From Chryseobacterium sp. FP211-J200 (GTDB taxonomy: Bacteria; Bacteroidota; Bacteroidia; Flavobacteriales; Weeksellaceae): a stretch of 64,000 bases of DNA. The first letter of the stretch is position 1; each line of letters starts with the position of its first letter. Of this stretch, positions 44,822 to 52,959 are shown one piece after another. The stretch spans positions 1-64,000 of the forward strand of contig NZ_LSHB01000003.1 in assembly GCF_001643375.1 (NCBI RefSeq). Reading direction: 5' to 3'. The notes under the pieces are model-generated. The model did no database searches. It saw only the letters and a list, made by a program, of their open reading frames with translations, and was not told the DNA's origin. The translations under genes and the position numbers were made by a program.

Positions 44822-44913
44822 AAACCTTCAGGTTCGACGGAGTCAAATAAAATAAATGATAAATGATGATCGATAAGTGATGGCCGAGTCTATTACCTTT
44901 GTTTAAATTTTCT

Positions 44914-44921
44914 TATTTTTG
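44914..44921 (+). promoter_or_regulatory. -7 promoter element (TAnnTTTG) of ffh
   Basis: TATTTTTG followed by C, 26 bases before the ATG at 44947. Confidence 0.55.
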
Positions 44922-44946
44922 CAACCTTAATATATTACACAAAGTT

Positions 44947-46311
44947 ATGTTCAACAGTTTACAAGATAAGCTAGATAAGGCGCTTCATAATATTTCCGGT
45001 CGCGGAAAGATCTCCGAGATCAACGTTGCAGAAACTGTAAAAGAAATCCGACGTGCACTCGTAGATGCCGATGTGAACTACAAAGTCGCAAAGGACCTGA
45101 CGAAACGCGTGCAAGATAAAGCGCTGGGACAAAACGTTCTGACGTCTCTTACTCCGGGACAATTGATGACGAAGATCGTCCACGATGAGTTGGTGGAATT
45201 GATGGGTGGAAGCCAAGAAGGCATCAATCTTTCCGGAAAACCAAGCGTTATTCTAATTGCTGGACTTCAAGGTTCTGGTAAGACAACTTTCTCAGGAAAA
45301 TTGGCCAATTATCTGAAACAAAAACGCAGCAAAAAACCACTTTTGGTAGCTTGTGATGTTTATAGACCTGCGGCAATCGATCAGTTGAAAGTTCTTGGTG
45401 GCCAGATCAATGTTGAAGTTTATACGGAGCTTGAAAATAAAAATCCAACTTCTATCGCATCTAACGCAATCAATTATGCAAAATCGAATGGTTTTGATAC
45501 AGTGATCGTGGATACGGCAGGACGTTTGGCAATTGACGAGCAGATGATGATCGAGATCAAGTCTGTTCACAGTACGATCCAACCGAACGAGACTTTGTTC
45601 GTTGTAGATTCTATGACAGGTCAGGATGCTGTGAATACAGCGAAGACCTTCAATGATGTTCTGAACTTCGACGGTGTTGTTCTTACGAAATTGGATGGTG
45701 ATACGCGAGGTGGAGCGGCTTTGACAATTCGTTCTGTTGTAGAGAAGCCCATCAAGTTCATCTCAACAGGAGAAAAAATGGAAGCTCTGGATCTTTTCTA
45801 CCCGGAAAGGATGGCGGACAGAATTCTTGGAATGGGAGATGTTGTGTCTTTGGTGGAAAGAGCTCAGGAACAGTTTGATGAAGAGGAAGCGAAAAAACTT
45901 CATAAGAAAATTGCCAAGAATGAATTTGGTTTTGATGATTTCTTGAAGCAGATCAATCAGATCAAGAAAATGGGTAATATGAAGGATCTAATGGGAATGA
46001 TTCCCGGTGTTGGAAAAGCAATCAAAGATGTGGACATCAATGATGATGCCTTCAAACACATCGAAGCGATCATTCATTCTATGACGCCGGATGAGAGAAG
46101 AAGACCTTCTATCATCAATGTTTCAAGAAAGCAAAGAATTGCTAAAGGTGCAGGTAGAAAACTGGAAGATGTGAATGCATTGATGAAACAATTTGACCAA
46201 ATGGGAAAAATGATGAAAATGATGCAAGGTCCTCAAGGTAAACAAATGATGCAAATGATGAGCAAAATGCCAAATATGCCTGGAATGGGTGGTGGATTGT
46301 TTGGGAAGTAA
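44947..46311 (+). CDS. ffh: signal recognition particle protein Ffh (SRP54)
   Basis: A 454-residue GTPase that binds 4.5S RNA and signal sequences. The NG domain shows Walker A GLQGSGKTT, DTAGR and TKLDGD; the M domain from about 320 ends in a long methionine-rich tail (MGKMMKMMQG and further). The start is set at 44947 (MFNSLQDKLD); the frame is open upstream to 44899 but that part overlaps the promoter. Followed by a strong terminator. Confidence 0.96.
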   Translation: MFNSLQDKLDKALHNISGRGKISEINVAETVKEIRRALVDADVNYKVAKDLTKRVQDKALGQNVLTSLTPGQLMTKIVHDELVELMGGSQEGINLSGKPSVILIAGLQGSGKTTFSGKLANYLKQKRSKKPLLVACDVYRPAAIDQLKVLGGQINVEVYTELENKNPTSIASNAINYAKSNGFDTVIVDTAGRLAIDEQMMIEIKSVHSTIQPNETLFVVDSMTGQDAVNTAKTFNDVLNFDGVVLTKLDGDTRGGAALTIRSVVEKPIKFISTGEKMEALDLFYPERMADRILGMGDVVSLVERAQEQFDEEEAKKLHKKIAKNEFGFDDFLKQINQIKKMGNMKDLMGMIPGVGKAIKDVDINDDAFKHIEAIIHSMTPDERRRPSIINVSRKQRIAKGAGRKLEDVNALMKQFDQMGKMMKMMQGPQGKQMMQMMSKMPNMPGMGGGLFGK

Positions 46312-46343
46312 TAGGATATAATCCATCGATTTATTATAGAATA

Positions 46344-46374
46344 AAAAAACCTCAGAATCCTTCTGAGGTTTTTT
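46344..46374 (+). terminator. intrinsic terminator after ffh
   Basis: A perfect 14-bp stem AAAAAACCTCAGAA / TTCTGAGGTTTTTT with a 3-base loop. Confidence 0.88.
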
Positions 46375-46410
46375 GTTTTTTGTTGATTTATTTAAGATAA
46401 GACTAAAATA

Positions 46411-46436
46411 AAAGACCGCATAAATGCGGTCTTTTT
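46411..46436 (-). terminator. intrinsic terminator after the SusC/SusD pair (minus strand)
   Basis: A perfect 12-bp stem AAAAGACCGCAT / ATGCGGTCTTTT with a 2-base loop; lies between ffh and the convergent susD-like gene. Confidence 0.85.
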
Positions 46437-46458
46437 ATAATAGAGAATCGTTAGATTC

Positions 46459-48015
46459 TTATTGATCCCACCAAACTTTTGATGTATTTTTATCTTCTGC
46501 CGGCAACAATGTTTGTACTCCAGTTTTATAATTTGCATTATTAAAATTGACTTCCTCTTGAGGATATCTAATTCTGCGTGGAATAATACCACCATTCAAA
46601 GCACTAGGAGCAGGTTTTAAATCAGGAAAATTAGTTCTTCTCCATTCTGCCCACGAATAATGTCCATTCATAAATAATGAAATCCATTTTTCTTCTCCAA
46701 TAACTCTTTTTGCTCCAAACGCAGCGACATCAGCTACTCTAGCAGCTGCATAAGCTGCTGCGGAAGATGATATTGCGGTTCCTGTAAAAGGTGCAGTTCC
46801 TGTTACATATTTACTATCCAAAGAATTGTAGTTTAAAACTATCCCGCTAGTAAGCAAAGGAGCAATATTTTCTGTTGTCCAACCCAAAGCAGCCGCTTCA
46901 GCTCTATTCAGAAAAGTATAAGATGCTGTCATTAAACTTATAGGGGAGTTATTACTTCTAAATCTAGCACTAACGGTAGATGCAGTAGCTGAAAAGCCTG
47001 CATTCGCCAAAGCATTAGCATCATATCCATATGGTAAACCAACAGCTGTAGCGTTTCCAGTAGTACTATACAAATTCAATCTAGCATCTTGAGTATGGTT
47101 TGAGGTTCTATTAAAAACTGTATTAGCTCCAGTAGTAGTACCTTTAAGTGATTCAACCAGCTCTCTAGAAATTCTGTAATCTGCAGCTCTAAATGCAGAA
47201 TAAGGATTAGGATAAGATTGAGAAGGATTGATAGTAAACCAAGCTTCGTCTGCAACTGTTTCAATAACTCCAGCTGGATTTGCTAAAGCACTTTTAAATT
47301 CTGTAGCTGCAAAATCATTTGCTCCAGGATATTTTTTTGATAACTGAAGTGTTACTTGCAAAAGTACAGAGTTAGCTAACTTTTTCCATCTAGCAATATT
47401 CCCATAGTAAAGAATATCACCGGTAGGAACAGTTGATGTTGTATTGATAGCATCTCGTCCTGATTTCAAATCAACAATAAGTTGCTTATAAATAGCCTCC
47501 TGTGAATCATACTTAGGCAAATAAATATTATTATTTACTTGATTAGCTTCTGAGAAAGGAGCATCACCATATAAATCAGTCACTCTTTTTAATATAATTG
47601 CTCTAAAAATTTTAGAGACACCCACCATATTACTTGCACTTCCTTGCAAAAGCATCTCTTGAGATGGCGAATTGCTGTAAGCATTAATAATTGTAGTTAA
47701 ATTCTGTAATTGATTAGCATAATAATTTCCCCAAGCACCAGGCGTATCACCATAGTTCTGTTCAGTTGTGTACAAAACCTGAGACTGATATTGGACGAAC
47801 AACATTGGAGTCATCTGATATACTTGACTAGCAGTCCCACCATTATTACCAAAGTTCATGATAGCACCAGACAAAAGCGATTTATAATCAGCATTATAGA
47901 TACCGTAAACGTCCTTATTGTAATCTGCTCCAAAATCTTCATCATTACAAGAAGTTAAAAAGAAACTTGATGCAAGAATTGATAAGGATAATATTTTAAA
48001 TGTTATTTTTTTCAT
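46459..48015 (-). CDS. SusD/RagB-family outer membrane lipoprotein (SusD-like_2 type), pair 1
   Basis: A 518-residue surface lipoprotein with a signal peptide and lipobox (FFLTSC). Helix-rich regions of the SusD-like_2 class are seen, with the family stretch WISLFMNGHYSWAEWRRTNFPDL and C-terminal IPRRIRYPQEEVNFN. SusD proteins bind glycans or peptides at the surface and hand them to the SusC channel encoded 10 bp upstream. Substrate is unknown; no glycosidase or peptidase flanks the pair. Confidence 0.9.
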   Translation of the reverse strand: MKKITFKILSLSILASSFFLTSCNDEDFGADYNKDVYGIYNADYKSLLSGAIMNFGNNGGTASQVYQMTPMLFVQYQSQVLYTTEQNYGDTPGAWGNYYANQLQNLTTIINAYSNSPSQEMLLQGSASNMVGVSKIFRAIILKRVTDLYGDAPFSEANQVNNNIYLPKYDSQEAIYKQLIVDLKSGRDAINTTSTVPTGDILYYGNIARWKKLANSVLLQVTLQLSKKYPGANDFAATEFKSALANPAGVIETVADEAWFTINPSQSYPNPYSAFRAADYRISRELVESLKGTTTGANTVFNRTSNHTQDARLNLYSTTGNATAVGLPYGYDANALANAGFSATASTVSARFRSNNSPISLMTASYTFLNRAEAAALGWTTENIAPLLTSGIVLNYNSLDSKYVTGTAPFTGTAISSSAAAYAAARVADVAAFGAKRVIGEEKWISLFMNGHYSWAEWRRTNFPDLKPAPSALNGGIIPRRIRYPQEEVNFNNANYKTGVQTLLPAEDKNTSKVWWDQ

Positions 48016-48025
48016 TATTAAAAAT

Positions 48026-51000
48026 TTAGAATGTTATTTTAAAATTAACTCCAAATCCTCTAGTAGAAGGAAGTTGACCATCTTCTCCATAGATTTGAGA
48101 CATTTCTGATGGATCTTGCTTATGTTTATTATCTTTTGAAACAGAAATTAGCCAAGGATTTCTTGCCACAACACCCAATGTAATACTATTTATTCCTGTA
48201 CCATAGAAAATTGACGAAGGTAAATCGTAACTTAATGCAACTTCTCTCAATTTAATGTAACTAGCATCGTGAATAAATGGTTCAGCAATTCTATTACCGT
48301 GGAATTGTTTGAAATAATCATAAGCTTCAACATAAGTATCTACTGCTCCTCCTGTTGCATTTACGCCAACAACATGAACACCTCCACCATCTGCTACAGC
48401 ATCTCTAACGTTAAATCCTCTGTCATTTGTAGCAGCAGTTTCTTCTAGCAATCCAGTATAACTACCCCATTGCTCTGAAAGAGAGAAAAACTTACCACCT
48501 TTTTGGAAATCAATAGAAGCACTTAAAGTAACACCTTTATAACTGAATGAGTTAAAGAAACCTCCAGTAAATTCAGGCAAAACGCTTCCAAATGCTTTAT
48601 TTGGTTCATATGCAAATAAACCATCTTCATTAATTACAGCATTTCCGCTAGCATCCCTCTTAATTCCTGTACCATATAATTGTCCCCATTCTTGACCTGG
48701 CAACTGTAAAACTTGTACATAGCTAAAAGAACCGTAGCCAGTATTAGTACCATATTGGATTCTATCCAAGTTTTCATTTATACTAACAATAGTTGACTTA
48801 TTTTTTGCAAAATTTAAAGATGTTGTCCAGTTAAAACCTGTTGAACTTCTGAAAACATCTCCTGACAAATTAAGCTCTATACCTTCTCTTTTAGCTTTTG
48901 CAGAATTGATCAAGATATCAAGAGCCCCACTTGATGACGGTAATGTAACTGGAATTGGTTCATCATTTCTTGTTTCATTATAATATGTACCAGATAAGCT
49001 AAGACGATTTTTTAGGAATTTTAGATCCAAACCAAATTCTTTATTTTCATTGATCGCAGGTTTTAGATCCTGATCGATTTTTCTTGTCGGGTAGTATGCA
49101 GTTGGATAATAACTAGATCCAACAGTTAATGGTTGAGTTCCATTTCTAAACTCTGGATTAGTATATCTAGCATCCAAATCCGCAGGTATTTGTGCAAAAC
49201 CACCTCTCACTTTGAAGAAAGTTAATACGTCATTCTTAGCAATTAATTCATGTAATAGAACACTTGCTCCAACAGAATAACTTAAAAATGAATTATTCGT
49301 ATTAAGATATGCTGAATTTATATCATTTCTTACCGAAGCATCGACATAAAAAGTGTTTTTAAATCCTAACGAAGTTGTTGCATATAGAGATTTGTAAGTC
49401 TGCTTATACTCGTATGGATTTGCAACGATTGGAATATTAGTATTTTTAAAATCGTATACATCTGGAGTCAATAACCATTGCGTTGTTCCTCCGGTATCCA
49501 TTAATTGTGAGTTACCACTCCATAGTCTATTAGTGATATTACCCCCACCAACTACATTTACATCTAAATCACCAAATTTTTTACTGTAACTTAATCTGCC
49601 TTCATATTGATCTTCAGTATAATTTGTGTCTCTAACACCAAAACCATTCAAAACTGTTAAATACCCACTAGGAGTATTAGAACCTGTTCCTGAACCGTTT
49701 TTAGCTAAAGAATAAGGCATAAAATATTTGTTTTGTGCATAATTACCAGCTCGTGAAAAGGAAACTCTAGCAGTTAAATCTTTGCTGATTTTGTATGTAG
49801 GAGCTACTGATATCAAAAGAGTTTGTCTATCAGTTGTATTTTTATACTGATCCAACCAAGTATAAGGATTAAACCAGAATGCCGGTTTTGCCATAAAATT
49901 CACAGCATTATTTGTTGGAGCATTTAATGCATCTGCATAACCATTAGGTCCCCACCAATTCCAACTTGCATGATATCCAGCTGAATTTTGTAAATTCTTA
50001 AGGCTTTTCAAAATTCCAGTATCGACATCTCTACCAAACCAGTTATTAATAGATCCAGTTGTTTGATTCCCATAAGTATCATCAAAATCTCCTTGAGTTT
50101 TGCCATCTGAATAATTTAAGACAGCGTCTACTGACAACTTATCACTAAATTTATAATTACCATTAAGATTCAAATAATTTCTTTTAAGAGATGAATTTGG
50201 AATAATCCCACTTTGATCTAAATTAGTAATAGATACTCTTGCTGTAAAATCATCATTTCCACCGGATACTGCGATTGAGTTTTTAAAAGCAAAAGCTTTA
50301 TCATAAAAGTTTTTAATGTTATCTGGTTGAGCTTCCCATTTTGCAGTTTGTCCAAAATAAGGACTGCTTTTCCACCAAGAGTACCATGGAACATATGATT
50401 GACCATCAAATTTCGCACCCCAACTTTCATCATAAGTATAATCATCATCTGTAAGAATTCTCTCTCCATCAAAGACTGACCACTCTGCTGGATGAACTGC
50501 AGGATCAAACTCAAATGCTGTAAAAGAATCAGCACCATGTTGCCCTTGTCCATATTGATTTTGAAACTTAAGAGTTCTAGCCACCATATCAGTAGTAACA
50601 GTAGAATTAAGCTCTACACTTAATCTCTTTTTTGAACCTTTTTTTGATGACATTACTACAACACCATACTGTGCTCTAACACCATATAAACTGGTTGCGT
50701 TTGGCCCTTTTAGCACATTGACAGACTCTACAATGTCCATGTCAATACTGTTAGGATTAACAATAACACCATCAAGAACATAAATTGGATCAGCATCACT
50801 TAATAAGCTTACTGCACCTCTAATTCTCAGTTTTCCAGTTTCACCAAGTTTTGAACCGGCTTGACCATTTAACTGTACTCCAGAGACTTTACCAACTATT
50901 GCATTTTTAACATCAACATTTTGTGTTAAATTAAGTTCCTTTGCTTGAACCACTTGGGTTCCATAAGACAAAGATTTTTCTTCTCTCTTGATACCTAATG

Positions 51001-51118
51001 CCGTCACTACAACGCCCTCGATATCTGTTGTAGCTGTGTCTCTTACCGTTTGCGCCGAAACCATTGCAAAAGACGACGAAAGAACCACTGCTAAAACGCT
51101 TGTTGTTAATTTTTTCAT
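48026..51118 (-). CDS. SusC/RagA-family TonB-linked outer membrane protein, pair 1
   Basis: A 1030-residue TonB-dependent transporter. Signal peptide (about 1-22), then directly the plug domain (VGKVSGVQLNGQAGSKLGETG, VSLLSDADPIYVLDGV), then a 22-strand barrel that ends in an aromatic residue (GVNFKITF). The N-terminal carboxypeptidase-regulatory-like domain of many SusC proteins is missing, and a TonB-box-like DIEGVVVTALG lies right after the signal peptide. It precedes its SusD partner in transcription. Substrate unknown. Confidence 0.92.
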   Translation of the reverse strand: MKKLTTSVLAVVLSSSFAMVSAQTVRDTATTDIEGVVVTALGIKREEKSLSYGTQVVQAKELNLTQNVDVKNAIVGKVSGVQLNGQAGSKLGETGKLRIRGAVSLLSDADPIYVLDGVIVNPNSIDMDIVESVNVLKGPNATSLYGVRAQYGVVVMSSKKGSKKRLSVELNSTVTTDMVARTLKFQNQYGQGQHGADSFTAFEFDPAVHPAEWSVFDGERILTDDDYTYDESWGAKFDGQSYVPWYSWWKSSPYFGQTAKWEAQPDNIKNFYDKAFAFKNSIAVSGGNDDFTARVSITNLDQSGIIPNSSLKRNYLNLNGNYKFSDKLSVDAVLNYSDGKTQGDFDDTYGNQTTGSINNWFGRDVDTGILKSLKNLQNSAGYHASWNWWGPNGYADALNAPTNNAVNFMAKPAFWFNPYTWLDQYKNTTDRQTLLISVAPTYKISKDLTARVSFSRAGNYAQNKYFMPYSLAKNGSGTGSNTPSGYLTVLNGFGVRDTNYTEDQYEGRLSYSKKFGDLDVNVVGGGNITNRLWSGNSQLMDTGGTTQWLLTPDVYDFKNTNIPIVANPYEYKQTYKSLYATTSLGFKNTFYVDASVRNDINSAYLNTNNSFLSYSVGASVLLHELIAKNDVLTFFKVRGGFAQIPADLDARYTNPEFRNGTQPLTVGSSYYPTAYYPTRKIDQDLKPAINENKEFGLDLKFLKNRLSLSGTYYNETRNDEPIPVTLPSSSGALDILINSAKAKREGIELNLSGDVFRSSTGFNWTTSLNFAKNKSTIVSINENLDRIQYGTNTGYGSFSYVQVLQLPGQEWGQLYGTGIKRDASGNAVINEDGLFAYEPNKAFGSVLPEFTGGFFNSFSYKGVTLSASIDFQKGGKFFSLSEQWGSYTGLLEETAATNDRGFNVRDAVADGGGVHVVGVNATGGAVDTYVEAYDYFKQFHGNRIAEPFIHDASYIKLREVALSYDLPSSIFYGTGINSITLGVVARNPWLISVSKDNKHKQDPSEMSQIYGEDGQLPSTRGFGVNFKITF

Positions 51119-51575
51119 ATCAAATCAAATTTTTCAATAGACAAATGTGCAAAACATTATTAACATATACAATACAAAATGTTAATTATTCCTAAAAAAG
51201 TTAAATAAAACGCAATAATTAAAACAAAAACATTTGACGTTTATTCAAAAAATTCTTAATATTATGACAATTCCGCAAACACAATATTTTTGCATTAAAA
51301 AAAAGGCATAACTTAAAAATCCTTTATATCAGAATAAAAAGCATTAATAAAAAATTAAAAAAAAACAAAAGAGCAATTCTTACCTTAATAAAAAAACACG
51401 GGAAATCAAATCATTTTCGCAAAGTAATATTTAATTGATTACATATTTATAAAATCAAAAAAGCTCATTAGATGTCTCGTGTTAAATTAATTATTTAGAA
51501 GCCCGATAGAGCCTATTATAAACAAAAAGTCACCTTATTAAAATAAGGTGACTTTTTAAATATAGATACTTTAGC
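51119..51575. other. AT-rich 457-bp gap between the two SusC/SusD pairs
   Basis: Contains long A-runs upstream of pair 1 and a strong terminator for pair 2 at its 3' side. I see no gene, no clear TAnnTTTG element and no repeat of the structured family. Confidence 0.7.
51524..51557. terminator. intrinsic terminator after SusC/SusD pair 2
   Basis: A perfect 15-bp stem AAAAAGTCACCTTAT / ATAAGGTGACTTTTT with a short loop; T- and A-runs on both sides. Confidence 0.88.
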
Positions 51576-52940
51576 CTAGTTGTCGTATCCCGGATTAGAA
51601 ACTATTGGCGTATTTGCAATATTGGTTTCTTTTCTTGGAATTGGAAAAGCTAGCATAGTTTCTGCTATATCAGATGGTTTGAAAGACTTATCTCCCCAAC
51701 GTAACAGATCCCACTGTCTCTGTCCTTCTCCTAAAAGCTCTTTTAATCTTTCCAACTTCAAATCATTCATAGTTACGCTTGTAGCAGCAACTAATCCTCT
51801 ATTGGTAATTATATCATTATAATATTCTAAAGCTTTTGCTGAAGAACCGCCATTAAGTTCGGCTTCTACACCTGCTAACAAAACTTCTTCGAAACGAATC
51901 ATTCTGATATTATCTGCACCATTTTGCTGTGTATATTTTCCTGTAACAAAATAATTACCGGCATCCTCGGTAATCAATTTTAGACGAACATCATCAGCAG
52001 AATATAAATCTACAACACCTTCTTTCAATTGGATGTTAGCATAACCGTTTAAACCAATTAGATAGTTATAAGAATCTGTAGCAAGCGCAGAGTTAATACC
52101 TACCGCCAACTCAAACATCGAGTTAGAAGCTGCACCATTCATCTGAAAGCTATGAAATGTTCCTACACTTCCCGCAGGTGCAACTGAATATTTACCAGAT
52201 GCAACAATATCATTAACTAATGATCTCACCTTTACGTAATCTTTTTTATAAAGATAAAAACGAGTCATCAAACCTTTTAATGCGTTGATAGACAAGTCTG
52301 TTTTAATACCTACATTATCATAAGAACCATTAGCCTCCATCATTTGAAGTGCTTTGGTGAAATCTGCATCAATCTGAGCCTCTGTCTCTGCTACACTTGC
52401 ACGTGGCATAAGAGCTTTTGGATCATACTTAGTTGGCAAAACTATACCTACAGAACCACCACTAAACTGTTGGCCATATAATTTTAATAAATCGAAAAAT
52501 GCTACGGCTCTAAGACCATAAGCTTCACCTTGAAGATATTCTGCAAAATCTGAATCATTGAAACCTGATACATTGGTATTTACTACAATATTAGACTTTG
52601 CTATTGCTTCGTAAATTTTATTCCAAGTATCACCTGCGTATGAATCATTAGAAAGCATGGTGTAGTTCTGAACATTTAAGAAATAACCACCTGCGGTATT
52701 ACTGAACATCTCATCGGAACGTACTTCTCCGTATCCTAGATAATCTGCACCATAATAATTAGGCGATCTCATAGAAGAATAAATCCCTCTTACAAAAGCC
52801 TGAACCTCATCTGCTGACTTAAGAGGTGACTGCTCGATTGCTTCATTAAATTGTGTTTCTACAAAATCATCACTACATGATGTAGTTAGTCCAAATAGAG
52901 TTGTAGAAAATATAGCGATTGAAAATAATCTCTTTTTCAT
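51576..52940 (-). CDS. SusD/RagB-family outer membrane lipoprotein, pair 2
   Basis: A 454-residue lipoprotein (lipobox LTTSC). Classical SusD features: N-terminal helical domain with AYGLRAVAFFDLLKLYG and the C-terminal LKELLGEGQRQWDLLRWG. Belongs to a different subfamily from the lipoprotein of pair 1, so the two pairs are not a recent duplication. Starts 19 bp after its SusC partner. Confidence 0.92.
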   Translation of the reverse strand: MKKRLFSIAIFSTTLFGLTTSCSDDFVETQFNEAIEQSPLKSADEVQAFVRGIYSSMRSPNYYGADYLGYGEVRSDEMFSNTAGGYFLNVQNYTMLSNDSYAGDTWNKIYEAIAKSNIVVNTNVSGFNDSDFAEYLQGEAYGLRAVAFFDLLKLYGQQFSGGSVGIVLPTKYDPKALMPRASVAETEAQIDADFTKALQMMEANGSYDNVGIKTDLSINALKGLMTRFYLYKKDYVKVRSLVNDIVASGKYSVAPAGSVGTFHSFQMNGAASNSMFELAVGINSALATDSYNYLIGLNGYANIQLKEGVVDLYSADDVRLKLITEDAGNYFVTGKYTQQNGADNIRMIRFEEVLLAGVEAELNGGSSAKALEYYNDIITNRGLVAATSVTMNDLKLERLKELLGEGQRQWDLLRWGDKSFKPSDIAETMLAFPIPRKETNIANTPIVSNPGYDN

Positions 52941-52959
52941 TTTTTAATTTTTTTTGTTT

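Larger units (their letters stand above)
44234..44946. other. gene-poor 713-bp gap packed with repeats
   Basis: The gap between the small membrane protein and ffh holds the 174-bp inverted-repeat element (44407-44580), structured repeat copy E (44717-44821) and the ffh promoter. A 71-codon frame at 44224-44439 overlaps the inverted repeat, has no family features and is not called. Confidence 0.7.
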